Source: Tamarix chinensis (lineage: Eukaryota > Streptophyta > Magnoliopsida > Caryophyllales > Tamaricaceae). From it: 64,000 nt of DNA. The stretch spans positions 63,616,367 to 63,680,366 of the forward strand of contig CM060173.1 of assembly GCA_030549775.1 (NCBI GenBank), given 5' to 3'. The position numbers and the translations under genes were made by a program. How positions within the stretch are numbered: position 1 is the stretch's first letter; every line of letters starts with the position of its first letter. Below, one piece after another: positions 11,479-22,542 of this stretch. The notes beneath the pieces were generated by a model. It was not told the origin of the DNA, did not search any database, and saw only the letters and a program-made list of their open reading frames with translations.

Positions 11479-12929
11479 TTTTTGGTAGAATGTGAATTCA
11501 TTTCATCATAAAATAAACCACACAAATTCTCTACATCCCCACAACCAAGAAATACGATCCTATGTTCCAAGCGTCAGTATGAAAATAGGGACTCACCTTC
11601 AAGGAAGGGTCTCCCCTACTTTGTTGCATCATGTGCTTTATAGGATCAAAGCAAGCATCAAAAGATCAGCTCATCACTCGCGGAGGCATTCAAATTATGG
11701 CCATCAGCAAGCTAGATATCATCCGTATGGTCTACTCCTACCAATCTATACAATTTTAATCTCGAACCACTATCTATACACGCTATCTTAGCTAAAATCA
11801 AAGATTTAATCCCTGCAACTATATCTTGGGGTTTTGCATGTCTTCCTTCTATGTAGCGCTTATTCCTTTCACTCCATATGTTGTACATGCTAGCTGCAAT
11901 GGTTATGGCCACGAATTACTTAAGTGTTTCGCTCATCTTGTGTCTTCTCTGCCAAATCAGACTATCAACCAGATTACAAGGAATTTTACATTTAATGCAA
12001 TCCCATATACTGCTCAAGACTTCACTACTAAAACTGCAAGCGTAAAAGAGATGCTCTATACTCACATCATCACTCTTACAGAGGAAGCAAACTCTATTAT
12101 TTTTCATCCCCATTTTAGCGAGCTGATCTTTTGTTAGTAACCTCTCTTTAGTAGCAAGCCATAAAAGCATAACATGCTTAGGAATACTCATTTTTCTCCA
12201 AACGGATATAAAAATCTCAATTTTGGGATGGTCGCCAAGTAGACAATTATAAGCAATAGATACTTGGTATCTTCCTTTATGAGCACTTATCTAATCTAAA
12301 CAGTTAAACGCCAGCTTCAAGACATCTCTGACCATAATTATTTTCTTCCAAATCCAAGCCTCGTCATGAGATAACTCATAGTCCCATATGGAATCACCCT
12401 TTAAGTGATTGACGTTAACCCATTTCAACCAAAGAAAGTCCATTTTCATAGTACTGTCCCATACATATTTTCCAATGAGTGTAGTATTGAAAGTGTAGAA
12501 ATGTTTTATATTTAATCCCCCCATACTTTTAGGCTTACAAATATCTTTCCAGCTAACAAGATGCATCCTTTTTCCTTTAGTTTTGCCACTCTAAAGAAAA
12601 TTACTACATGCTCTCTATAAACTTTGTGATGCTTTTTAGAATAACAAAAATAGAAGCCCAATAAATATGTAGAGAGGAAAGCACAATTTGGATAGGGAGA
12701 CATCTACCTGCATAAGAGAGGTGCCTTGTTGTCTAACACCTAGCCTTCGCTAGGATCTTATCCATTAGCGCTTGACAGTTAGTTTTCTTCCATTTTATAG
12801 CATTAATTGGGAGGCCCATGTATCTCATAGGCAAAAACCCTCTAGCAAAACCAATGTCCTGCACTATCTGATCTACAATAGGCTGAGGAACACCTGCCCT
12901 GTAAAAAGAAGACTTAGAAGCACTCTAAT
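11479..12929 (-). mobile_element. 5'-truncated L1-type LINE inserted in solo LTR copy 4
   Basis: The minus strand encodes the end of a LINE reverse transcriptase and zf-RVT region: GFLPMRYMGLPINAIKWKK, LSYAGRCLPIQIVLSSL, HLVSWKDICKPKSMGGLNIK, PKHVMLLWLATKERLLTKDQ, a zinc-finger-like CFLCKSDDVSIEHLFYAC, and MYNIWSERNKRY. Frameshifts and stops (for example MxxF near 12600) inactivate it. The 3' end has a short A-tail (T-run at 11479-11483). An 11-bp direct repeat, TTTTAATGATT, flanks it at 11468-11478 and 12930-12940 and is the target-primed duplication. The 5' end lacks EN and most of RT, as usual for truncated LINEs. Confidence 0.88.
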
Positions 12930-13359
12930 TTTTAATGATTGTATTCGTAGAAAATGTTTTCAACTTTGAATTTATCCATTTCCGAAGTCATCAAGATCTT
13001 TAAAAAGTTTTAAATTAAAAATATTTTTGAAGCTTATTTATGGATTTCTTTCCGAAATTAATTTTCTTCCATTTTACCCTTTTTGGTTTGTGGAAGACTA
13101 GTTTTGGAAATTATTTAAATTAGTCTTCGTTTATTAGAATTTTACTTAAATATTTTTTATATGATTTTAAATATTTTCTGGAGGTCTTATAATGTATTTT
13201 TGTAAATAATATAAATCTTTACATTCATTGATAAATTCTTTTGAAAATATTTTTGAAATTCTTTATATAGCTCTTATATTGATTTTATGCCTTCAAATCC
13301 TTAGGGAATGATTTTTCATTAATACATTTTAAATAAAATCTTCCAACAATTTTTTTAGA

Positions 13360-13700
13360 TGCTTAGTATTTCTTGTATATGTGTATTTGTAAAAAAAAAA
13401 ACTCGGTTCCCCCAAACCCCCTTCTTTTTTTCCCTTTTCTCTCTTCTTCTCTCCCTCTTTTCTTTTTCCCTCTCTCCCCGACCTGTCCTTGCTCTCTGCA
13501 TGAGCCAAACCCTAGCCTCCTCCTCCCTGCTCCTTCGTTGACTACCGATTATAACCACTACAGCTACACACCACAGCAAGTAGCAGCTGAAGCAGCATAG
13601 CAACAGCTGCGCACAGCAGCAACAGTTGGAGTTGGTGGTGCCCCGTTCCGCCAAGGCAAGTGGTGAGGGTCGGCAAGCACCGATCAACCTCCAACGAAGC
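13360..13700 (+). repeat. CT-rich leader-like tract of solo LTR copy 4
   Basis: Runs of TTTTCCCTTTTCTCTC and CTCCCTC, then CCAAACCCTAGCC. Both strands show open frames here but with low-complexity S/L/F or R/E/K composition, so I do not call a gene. The minus strand of copies 1 and 3 has the same CT-rich leader downstream of the TATA box. Confidence 0.55.
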
Positions 13701-15619
13701 TTCCCCGGCCTTCACCTGTCCCAATTTGCAAATTTGTTTGGTATAAATTCTGAAAACCCTAACCCCTTGTTTCAATTAATTGAGTATGAATTCGATTATG
13801 ATAAGCTAAATTAATTGTTTTATTATGTATATATTTGTTGTAAGATTGATTTGGATAGGTTAATTATATAGTACATGTCGTAATTTTAGAAAATTGGATT
13901 TTTGGCCGGGTTAGGCCTGAATTTTTCTGATTCTCCCGATTTAGCTATTTTGGGTAAATTAATTTTACATTACACTTTAAAATGTATCTAATTTTTCGTC
14001 GGAACCATCAATTTGATAAATTTATGCGGAATTAATCGAAATTGCCCTTCTAGGTCAAGTTGTATGTGACAAAATCGGATTGCATAATTGAGTTGTTTCA
14101 CTCAATTGATTTTACAATATCCTTTGAAATGTAATTAATTTTCATATCAGAAGTGTTGATTTGGGAGAATTGTGTGAAATTGATCGGAATTGGATTTTTA
14201 TGTCAAAACTTTTGTGGGTCTAAATTGGATTGTGTAATCGGATTATTTTATTCAATTGATTGTGTGATTTATATTAGAATCTACTTAAGTGCAATTCCGA
14301 ATAGTCAATTTAAATATTTTAACAATATTTGATGAGATTTGTGTTTTGCGCTCAAAAACATCTAATTGTATTGAATTGGGTATTTCTTTCATTGTTTTTG
14401 ATCAATTAATTATATAATATGTTATAAAATATGTCTAATTGCATTTCTAAACATTCAATTTAATTAAATTAATAAAATTCAATCGAATTATATTTTCGGG
14501 ACTAAAACCCTATATTCTAATGAAATTATGAAATTAGTCATTTGTATAGATGTTTTTCTAAAATTGAATTTATAGAAATAGTTGAAATGATTCTAATTGC
14601 ATTCTAACACCTTCAATTGGAATTAATTGATTTAAATTATCCGAGTTTGTGTATTGGGCTTTAAAACCCTAATTTTGGAAGCTAATTGTCTTGAATTAGC
14701 TACTTGGAAGATTATTTTATTGAAATTGATTATCTAGATTTATTTAAAATTAGTTTAATTGTGTTTTCAAACTATCAATTTGAGGAAATCGAAGTGAATT
14801 GGTTGGTTCGTAGTTCAGGCATTAAAAACCCTAATTTTTAGAGATGGTTTTATAAAAATGATTTGCTTATGTTTCTCTCACCTATAGATTAATAGTTTTG
14901 ATTTAAAATCATGTAAATTGTATTCTTATGTTATTAGGCTGGATTGGCTGGCTAAAAATAGTTGGTTTGCCTCTTTAGTTGTAAAACCTAATGATTAAGT
15001 CATTTTTGATAAAATTGACTTATAATCTTTTATTCTTTTCCCGACTTTCTAAATTAATTTGAAATGCCCTAAGTGATATGTGTCTGATCTGATTTAATTT
15101 ATATTTAATCTTAAATCTTAATAGAGCTACGCTTGTGAGTCTTAGGTTTTAGTATGTTTTCTAAGGAAGATTGTTTGTGTCTCCTTGTGTTGATTTAATT
15201 ACAATATGTGAATTATTAATCAATAAGATGGTTTCTAACCTAGTTCTAATTTCCATCAACGGCCTAGTAAAATCTTCTCGTGGATTGTCAAACTCTCGAT
15301 AGCTCTCTCTCTTTCTCAATTTCCTTAGGTAGCTTTGAATTTAGGTAAGTTATTACTTACCTTTACTTATGGTGGAATCTGGAATGTGTGTCTATTCGGA
15401 GTGGAAGATGATGAATATGCTTATCGGTTATTTAATCATGTCAATCTTATGTTGTGTTCTCTGTGGTAATTGTATGTATGTATGGATTTATAGCTTCAAT
15501 GTAAATGTATGTTAGTATGACGCTTGAATATTGTATGTATGTGAGTATGTGAAGGGTTGAGTATAGATTGAAATTGCATGATACCTTATGCTGTATTTTA
15601 TGTCATAGAATTATTCTGC

Positions 15620-15785
15620 TCTAACGCCACCTAAAAGTATTTGGCCTTAGTGTCACTTGAATTGGTTTGGCCGTAATTCCCCTGGAATCAATCGACTTTA
15701 ATGCCGATTGGATTGGTTCAGCTTTAATGCAGCTTGAAATTTATCGGCTTTAATGTCGCTTGGCTTTAATGCCACTTGAAATTGA
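15620..15785. repeat. Degenerate short tandem array in solo LTR copy 4
   Basis: GGCTTTAATGCC-like units (CTTTAATGCCGATTGGATTG, CTTTAATGCAGCTTGAAATT, CTTTAATGTCGCTTGG, CTTTAATGCCACTTG) recur about every 25-30 bp. The array sits where copies 1 to 3 hold their own unrelated arrays. Confidence 0.65.
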
Positions 15786-16672
15786 TATAATAATGAAAAT
15801 TCATTGTGTTGATGGAAGTGAGCTAAGTGTTATTATGTGGGCCTAATTTATGATTGGTTAACTCCTTGAATAAAATATTAATCACTTAAAATAAAAGATC
15901 TTGAGTTGGGACTTGTATTACTCGGGTTAGCTATCTGAGTTAGGTTTAGCATTCACTTGGTACCATTCCGGTGTTTTTCTATTATGTGATCCTAGGTGCC
16001 TTACAAGGTATGAAGAGACCCTATTTTACTCTATAGGTGTCTCGATATATATCGGCCTATAGGGGGTATGTATACTTAAGTGATTAGGTGTCATATTTAT
16101 TAGTAGCTTGGTTACGTTTCTGGATGGGCCAGCTAGAGCTAGTACTGTTCGAGTACTAGATTAGTTGTTATGATCTCTTTGAGTTTCCATCCTCAAGATA
16201 ATGTAATTAAATGGTTGTGATCATGAGAATGAAATATAATAATGAATTATTCTCGTTTACTTATGGAATTTATAATTCTGTTTCCTTTGCATGTCTCTTG
16301 GTCATCTCCCTTACAATAGTGTTACCGTATGCCGCATGCCCGTATTCAATTATCACATGATCTATTAATTCAATCGCATGTGGGCCTTATGTGTAGAATG
16401 CTATCTTTTAGGGTAGTGTGTGTTACTTAGTATACGATTGTGATTTCTTACACTTGTACCCTATGTATTATCATGTCTGGTCATGTCTTCATAAGCATGA
16501 ATTTTTGACCCCATGTTTTATTGTATGTATCGCATATATAAATCAAGCATCTGTTATTGTATGAGTGGAATAATATATGTATCACATGTATAATTAAGCA
16601 TGAGTATTGTAAGCTAGAGATTACCATCTCTTATATGTATCCTATTTCATTATATGAGTTAGGTAGTCTTGA

Positions 16673-16764
16673 TTTACTCAATACTGAACCCGTACTAATA
16701 CTACTTTGGTTGAATGGGTCCTGCGATGATCCACTGATGGTGGGGAGCTGACATCTTGTGCAGG
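16673..16764 (+). repeat. Conserved LTR box (copy 4, opposite orientation)
   Basis: On the minus strand it reads CCTGCACAAGATGTCAG, ACCCATT, TAGTACGGGTTCAGTATTGA, GTAAATC. This parallels the boxes in copies 1 to 3. Its inverted orientation supports a plus-strand LTR. Confidence 0.6.
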
Positions 16765-17220
16765 TTTAAGATCGGATATTATTTTTGGGTTAGAGGCTTG
16801 GCGTGAGAGAGTAGCGAATCCAAAGTTTATCCCTCAGGATTTGTTTTATCTGTATCTATTTTTGGAAGTTTCAAGTGTTGTATTTAATTTTCAAGGGTGT
16901 TGTAATTGAATTTTAATTCCAATTACTTCGATAAGCTTTTAAAAATTCAGGATTATTTTACAGGTTTCTGCTTATTTATTCAACGATAATTTTATTCAGT
17001 GAAATTGTTTACTTGCCATCTGCTTGTAGGAGTTTATCCTCAGGACATAGATGTTGGTTGAATTTTGTTGGATAGGATTTAGGCTTGCATCTAGCATAAA
17101 ATAGATGATAGACATTTATCTTGTATTAGGTATAACAGTAACATTTCCCAAATTCTATTTTAGGTTCCGCATTATTCCTTTAAACAAAATGTTTCAAGAA
17201 TGAAATTTGGGGATGTTAAA

Positions 17221-17945
17221 AAAAGTGAGAATTCTTAAAAAGTAACTTTCATATATTTTAGACATCCAAGAATTCAATAGTGGATTTGGCTAGTATGATG
17301 AAAATAAGATGGTGATAAGAGACAAAGATGTATTCAATGATTGAGCAAAGGTATAAGCAACACTAATATAAGTCTTGATTATTTTTGCATATTTTTAATG
17401 CAGTAACTAATAAGTATTCTATAATTTTAGATAGAGTCATGAGGAAGCTAACCCTTTATATAAGAAGCCTATGGTTCACTATGGTAAGTTGTGTGAGATT
17501 TATGCCAATGATTTGGACATAGATGAAGGACAATCTACCATTAACAAAACTCACCCCACTGGCCAACCTATAGGAGAATCTTCTTTTCAAACTCATGGTA
17601 TTAACACTACCCCTAGTACTTCCAAACACTCTAAAAGGAGGAGTTTGGTTAATTATTGAAATTAATTATGAACTTATATGAATTTGAGAAGAAGAGACTC
17701 AAATTTGAACAAGAGATATTCAAAACCGTAAAAGAAAGACTAAAAAAGGAGAGTCCATCAGCTACTAGTGAAAAGAGAAAGCATTTGTTTCAAGTTCTAA
17801 GCACTCCCTGATCATATTCCTAAGGAAGCTGTCAAAGCTATATTTATCATCGATCAAGATATAGCAAAATTAGACATTTACTTCAATGCACCTAATGAAT
17901 TCAAAGCCTTGGTTGCTCACCAAGCCATCTATGGATCTATGTAGT
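17221..17945 (+). pseudogene. PIF Myb/SANT-like ORF, C-terminal part
   Basis: Picks up directly after the LTR: KVRILKKxLSYILDIQEF, YDENKMVIRDKDVF, then a GT-AG intron (17351-17434) that splices AK to SHEEANPLYKKPMVHYGKLC. It continues EIYANDLDIDEGQS, then HIPKEAVKAIFIIDQD, IAKLDIYFNAPNEFKALVAH and QAIYGSM before a stop at about 17943. Stops at KKxLS, GxYDEN and NDxAK and frameshifts near 17650-17810 break it. The C-terminal block is typical of the Myb/SANT proteins of PIF elements. Confidence 0.82.
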
Positions 17946-18598
17946 TGTTGGTTAAGTAATGTCATTTCTTATATTTTTGATAGTTGCTCGAAATCAATAC
18001 TTTGGATAATTTTTGGATTCTCATTCTTCAATTGGACATGAAACAATAATATATATATATAGATTGATTAGTAGAGTTGATATTGAGAATAGAATAAAAT
18101 ATTTTATCCCTTATATTTGTAATGTAAAGTTAATTTTCATGCAAATTAAAAAAATTAGTCATATATATAATTCATATTTGAAAATACTAATATATTTGTA
18201 AAGATTTAATGGTGATAAAATAGTGTGTTAATGATTTTTTTTGGTTAAAAAATTGTGTGATATTAAATTTTCTTGAAATAAACTTCTAGATTATATTATT
18301 GAAGTTAATTTTTTTTTATGAAACTATGAGATAGCTTATTAGGTGGAAAATTTTGAGACCTAAGGGAGAAATTATTAAAAAAAACATAATAATAGTTGTT
18401 GTTATTTTTTTACATATACATGGCTAGATATGTTATAATTTTTTTTAAAAAAATATTTAAATAAATTAATTATTTTATTCCCAATCTAATTTCCCAATAT
18501 CAAACATAATAAATTTTTATTCTCAAATCATTTCTAATACATACCAAACATAAAAATTATTATAAATAAATTAATTTTCATTCCCACCAAACGAGCCC
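17946..18598. other. 3' end of the PIF element, non-coding
   Basis: AT-rich with no coding signal. It ends in the terminal repeat CCCACCAAACGAGCCC followed by TTA. Confidence 0.5.
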
Positions 18599-18754
18599 TT
18601 AAGTTATTGTTGCATCTCTCTGCACCTCATCCGCCCTCTGTCCGACCGCTCACTCTGTAGTCTTCTACCGCAGCTCCGCTGCCCAGTCTTCCATACTACA
18701 GACGCGTCAGTGAAGGGTCCATAGGAAATTCCGATTTCTATCTAAGACGGGTCG
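18599..18754 (+). promoter_or_regulatory. 5' leader/proximal promoter of the methyltransferase gene
   Basis: CT-rich, GC-richer than its surroundings, and free of transposon motifs. No clear TATA box is visible. Only about 155 bp separates the PIF terminal repeat from the ATG, so much of the promoter must lie within or beyond the transposon, or the gene has a short TATA-less promoter. Confidence 0.45.
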
Positions 18755-19423
18755 ATGAAATTCACGGACTCTCCGGTAATCGAATTAAAAGTCGGCGATT
18801 CACTCCTTTCCCTCCAACAAGACAACGGTTCCTTCCATGTCGGGACCTCCGTATGGCCTTGTTCCCTCGTCCTCGTCAAATTCGCCGACCGCTGGATTTC
18901 TTCTTCTTCCTCCTCGACCAACCCGAACCCGTATTCCAACCTCTTTGATTTCCGCAACAAACGCGGAATCGAGCTCGGAGCCGGATGTGGGGCTGGCGGC
19001 ATGGGCCTTTACCTCCTTGGATTAACCGATATCGTATTAACGGACATAGCCCCCGTAATGCCGGCCTTGAAGCAGAACGTCAGGCGGAACAAACCTGTAC
19101 TGAAGAAATCATTGAAGACTTCTCAATTGTACTGGGCCAATTTGGGGCAGATTAGAGGTTTCGGGCCGCCATTTGATGTGGTGATTGCGGCGGATGTAGT
19201 TTATTTGGAAGAGACGGTGAAGCCGTTGGTGGAAACGATGAAGGAGTTGATGGGAGAAAGTGGTGTCGTTTTGCTTGGGTATCAGTTGAGGTCGCCTGAG
19301 GCTGATAAGTTGTTTTGGGAAATGTGTGAGAATGTGTTTGAGATCAAGAAAGTGCCACATGAGGATTTGCATCCCGAGTATGCTTATGAGGAGACTGACG
19401 TTTTCATCTTCACTAAGAAGTAA
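18755..19423 (+). CDS. METTL21-type lysine methyltransferase (Methyltransf_16 family)
   Basis: A single intact 222-codon frame, about the size of METTL21A-type enzymes (roughly 220 residues). Residues 30-46 read GTSVWPCSLVLVKFADR, the family's substrate-side N-terminal block. Residues 71-90 are the Gly-rich SAM-binding motif I, ELGAGCGAGGMGLYLLG. TDIAP (96-100) is motif post-I. W127 lies in YWANL. The D-x-x-Y motif DVVY at 147-150, after VVIAA, is diagnostic for this family. VVLLGYQLRS (171-180) is the late beta-strand block. The start is supported by an in-frame TAA at 18743-18745, four codons upstream. The protein should be cytosolic or nuclear, with no signal peptide or membrane segment. 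The exact substrate (chaperone, eEF1A or another) cannot be told from sequence. GC content and codon use differ clearly from the neighbouring transposons. A PIF element ends only about 155 bp upstream. Confidence 0.93.
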   Translation: MKFTDSPVIELKVGDSLLSLQQDNGSFHVGTSVWPCSLVLVKFADRWISSSSSSTNPNPYSNLFDFRNKRGIELGAGCGAGGMGLYLLGLTDIVLTDIAPVMPALKQNVRRNKPVLKKSLKTSQLYWANLGQIRGFGPPFDVVIAADVVYLEETVKPLVETMKELMGESGVVLLGYQLRSPEADKLFWEMCENVFEIKKVPHEDLHPEYAYEETDVFIFTKK

Positions 19424-19481
19424 GTTTACGTTTCTATTGGGTTAGTTTGTATAATGCTTTTGTTATACTTGAATAGTCTTT

Positions 19482-19487
19482 AATAAA
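19482..19487 (+). terminator. Likely polyadenylation signal of the methyltransferase gene
   Basis: AATAAA lies about 59 bp after the stop codon in a T-rich 3' region. This fits a plant near-upstream element, but such motifs occur often in AT-rich DNA. Confidence 0.5.
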
Positions 19488-19489
19488 AC

Positions 19490-20111
19490 TGTAGTTGTTG
19501 TAATAAGGTGTAATTTTTGCGTTCTTTTCATGGAGTGCAAGGGAAAAAAAAAGCAGCTGTGACTCTGTATTAGATTGATTTGAAGTTTCAATGTATGTTT
19601 AACTTTTGTAAGTGGTTTGATGAATTAGTTGACGGAAATATTCAATATATGCTTACTTTTGGATAATTGGTTTGTTGAATTTGTAGATCTCTTTTTTCTT
19701 TGTGCTTGGATTTAGGAATGGATGTTATGCTGGTTGATATGCTCAGATAAGTGTCAATTATTTTGGATTTTGCATAGTGTAGCCCTTTCTTTGCATTTTT
19801 TGGTCTTCCAGGAAGCGATTGCCTGAAATGTGGTCTTTTTGGACCTTGTGTTTCTGTGGAAATTTTAAATGGGTAAGCAGAAGAGGCAGTTAGTCATTAA
19901 TATTGTTTTTTGGCAAGTTTGAGCTACAAAACCAACATGACTAGATGAGACTTATTTTTGGAGATGATATATTGATCTTCTGAAGCAGATTTTGATTGGT
20001 GGAAGATTGGAGATTAATCAGTTGATTTGATTTCAAAGTAGAATGTCCTTAGGTTTTCAGTTGACTTGTCTCAAGTTGTTGAGAACTAAATTCTCTCAAA
20101 ATTATTAATTA
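19490..20111. other. Unique-looking 3' flank of the methyltransferase gene
   Basis: T-rich non-coding DNA. I see no protein and no transposon signature. A polypyrimidine tract ending in CAG near 19812 could be a splice acceptor of an alternative 3' exon, but nothing confirms it. Confidence 0.3.
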
Positions 20112-20351
20112 CTCCCTCTATTTTACAATATAGGCCACATTATTCACATTGAGGGGATGCACAAAAATCAAATACTGTATTTTTTATTATACCCTTCTAT
20201 TCTCTCTTTTGTTAAAGATTATAAATGAATGGTCAAGTTTCCGAAGTATATTCATGAGGGAGGCATATTAGTCATATTAGACATTCATCAATTTTATCAT
20301 TTTTTAACATGTGTGGTCATACCAAATGTAACCTATATTGTAAAAGAGGAG
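20112..20351. mobile_element. Stowaway-type MITE 1
   Basis: Terminal inverted repeats CTCCCTCTATTTTACAATAT (left) and, on the minus strand from the right, CTCCTCTTTTACAATATAGG. TA duplications lie at 20110-20111 and 20352-20353. It is 240 bp long and non-coding. This fits the CTCCCTC...TA Stowaway/Tc1-Mariner pattern. Confidence 0.88.
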
Positions 20352-20371
20352 TATTTCGATTTGCATCTTAG

Positions 20372-20825
20372 TGTTTGAAAGGTGTACCTTAGGTGTAATG
20401 CATTTGGGGGTGGATGCTTCTTTGGTCCTAGGCAAGGCAACATGAGTAAGGCACAACTAAGGTACACTAGGCGTGCTGAGGTTTACAAGGCGTGTAGGTG
20501 CATGCCTTGTACTTTTAGATTATCAGCAATGTTTCAAATTCATTCCAAATATTTTACAATTACTATGGTAACTAAATCTTAGCTTGGAAAATAAAGGGAG
20601 GAGGGAAAAATTATGATGGGAAGCAATTAGGTTTTTTATGAAAAGGAAAATGTTTAATAGGAAGGAAAATATGAGATTTATTGGGAGATCAGAAGTCTTC
20701 ACCAAAAAGAAGGGGAACTATTACTCCTAGTGCTTCCCTGTGCCTTACTTTGCGTAGGCGCATATCTTCCCTTACTCCTAGTGCCTAGGCTCCAGGACCC
20801 TTATTGCTTAGGCCTTTTCAAATAT
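20372..20825. repeat. Foldback element with GCCTAGGC-like motifs
   Basis: The left end reads GTGTTTGAAAGG and the right end, inverted, ATATTTGAAAAGG. The interior carries several AAGGC, CCTAGGC and TAGGCG motifs on both arms, typical of a foldback or hAT-like MITE. No clean target duplication is visible, so the boundaries are approximate. Confidence 0.45.
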
Positions 20826-21013
20826 TGCTTAGATGGAACTATTACTTATTTTCAAATTGTTTGGGCTGATATCTTCTTACTAGAGAAATTGATATAAAAT
20901 AGTATGAAAAGAGAAACTAGAGAAGGGGAAGAAGGAGGTGACTATGGGGAGAAGAGAGGGAAGGAAGAAATGTGCTTACTTGTGTGTAAATAGAAATTCT
21001 AAGTTTTATGATA

Positions 21014-21232
21014 CCTCCTCTGTTCACAAATAAGTGTTGTTTTATATTTACGTGGTAAATTTTGAATAATTTTTTTCCATTTTACCCTTCAGTTGTAATT
21101 ATTTTATACTTACATTAATTAATATTATATTTTTTTGATGGTGCTTTAATTAAGGATAATTTAGTAATTTAAATTACTTTTAAAATTCTTATGCTACAAG
21201 GTAAAACAACATTTATTTGTGAACAAAGGTAG
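21014..21232. mobile_element. Stowaway-type MITE 2
   Basis: Inverted ends share TGTTCACAAATAAGTGTTGT (left) and TTTGTTCACAAATAAATGTT (right, minus strand). TA duplications lie at 21012-21013 and 21233-21234. It is 219 bp, non-coding, and belongs to a different family from MITE 1. Confidence 0.88.
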
Positions 21233-21608
21233 TAATAACTAATCCTAAGATAGGGGAATAAAATATAGGAGTCAAATCTAAAGTTTAGGGTTAAAATCCA
21301 AGGATAAAATCATTGATAAATAAAAAAGATAATAACTAAATGCTAAAATCATCCTAAATGCGTAAATAAAAAAGATAATAACACTGATAAATATGTAAAT
21401 AACAAAGATAATAACAAAATGTTAACAAACTCCTAAAAATAAGTTTCTTCTCCTAAAATATTTCTTTTGATATCAATCTTTTTGTTTACATCTTACATCT
21501 ATCTTTATGTCTTACATCATTCTCCCTCTCCCTTGGTTGAAAAGAACTTGACATCAGAGAGCTTGACTATAGATATTCCTCCAAAATTCAAGATCAATCT
21601 CTTTAAAC

Positions 21609-21960
21609 CATAGTATTGAAAACCAGACTAATTAGTCGGTCTGACTAGTGAATTGACAAACCGGTTAGATTCCATGTACTGGTTCTCAGGAGCTCGAAAC
21701 TGGTAAAAAATGGTGAAGAATTGGTCAAACTAGTGGAAATTGGTGAGCTAGTAAAAACAGGCCGGTTGGGCTGGTTAAAAAATTAGTTAGGAGCCGATCA
21801 AATTCATGTGTCGTTTATTTTTTTTTATATATTTTATATTTTTTGATCTAATATGTACGACAGGTCTGACCAGTTCAAATCACCGCTCCAATCAATAAAC
21901 AAGTGAACCATTACCATTTATGATACTGGTTTGAAGAATGGTTTGGTTTTTAAAACTATG
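21609..21960. mobile_element. hAT-type MITE with perfect 8-bp target duplication
   Basis: Flanked by CTTTAAAC at 21601-21608 and 21961-21968. The ends are CATAGTATTGAAAACC (left) and, inverted, CATAGTTTTAAAAACC. It is 352 bp and non-coding. The 8-bp duplication and the ends fit the hAT superfamily. Confidence 0.9.
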
Positions 21961-22035
21961 CTTTAAACTCATCCTCACTAATTCAAGTAGGTTCAATTTG
22001 TTGGCAACCCTTGCATTTAACAACATAGTGCTGAA

Positions 22036-22534
22036 TAGGGATGTAAATGAGGCGGATTTTACCTAAAATTAGATGGGTTTTATCTGACGGATACTTAAAT
22101 AGATATGGATATAGAGGATAAAAAAAATACCATTCGGGTTCGGGTACGGATGCGGGTATGGAATATCCATATCTGTATCCGTACCCATACCCATACCCAT
22201 ACTCGTATCCATATTCGTACCTGTTTACCCGATATATAATTACCCTTTTACCTTTAATTTTAAAATAAATATAATATAAATTAAAGTTAAAATTTATCAT
22301 TTGGCTCAACTCTAAATGAGTTTATTTGTCGGGTAATGAATTTATCTGCTAGATAATATCCGTTAACAGATAAACGGATAATCCATTGGGTAATGAATAT
22401 CCAACTAATATGGATATGGATGTGTTAGTAGATATCCGTTTGGGTGCAAGTACAGATTCGGGTATGGATTTCTTATTGGGTATGGATACGGGTATGGGTA
22501 TACTTGCCCTGAACTCATTCCTTTTTCATCCTTA
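22036..22534. mobile_element. hAT-type MITE with TAGGGATG ends
   Basis: The ends TAGGGATGTAAATGA and, inverted, TAAGGATGAAAAAG fit hAT elements. The flanks GTGCTGAA (22028-22035) and GCGCTGAA (22535-22542) differ by one transition. The interior has runs of CCCATAC and GGGTATGG units. It is 499 bp and non-coding. Confidence 0.85.
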
Positions 22535-22542
22535 GCGCTGAA

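Larger units (their letters stand above)
11077..17220 (+). repeat. Giant solo LTR, copy 4, with a LINE nested inside
   Basis: Starts TGTAATACCCCAT and ends GGGGATGTTAAA, with perfect 5-bp target duplications AAAAG at 11072-11076 and 17221-17225. Without the nested LINE and its duplication it is about 4.68 kb, like copies 1 (4.75 kb) and 3 (4.53 kb). The conserved LTR box lies at 16673-16764 in the opposite orientation to the other copies, so this LTR reads on the plus strand. A CT-rich leader-like tract (13420-13540) and a degenerate repeat array (15620-15785) follow in the expected order. There is no gag, pol or second LTR. Insertion split the Myb/SANT ORF in frame. Confidence 0.88.
6817..18598 (+). 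mobile_element. PIF/Harbinger DNA transposon, degenerate, with nested insertions
   Basis: The outer ends are imperfect inverted repeats: GGGTGTTTGTTTAGTAGGAA at the left and, read inward on the minus strand, GGGCTCGTTTGGTGGGAA at the right. This is the GGG...GTTTGG style of plant PIF/Harbinger elements. The right end is followed by TTA, the usual target, but the left flank has decayed and no clean duplication is visible. Inside, in the same orientation, are the DDE transposase (9340-10520) and the Myb/SANT partner ORF (10859-17945), the two standard genes of this superfamily. Both are broken. The Myb/SANT ORF carries a nested giant solo LTR (11077-17220), which carries a LINE. The left boundary is less certain than the right. 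Confidence 0.7.

Noticed and set aside
13355..13687. Open frames around the CT-rich tract
   Set aside because: Low-complexity leader of a solo LTR.
18742..19372. Frames antisense to or offset from the methyltransferase
   Set aside because: Shadows of the intact gene on plus.
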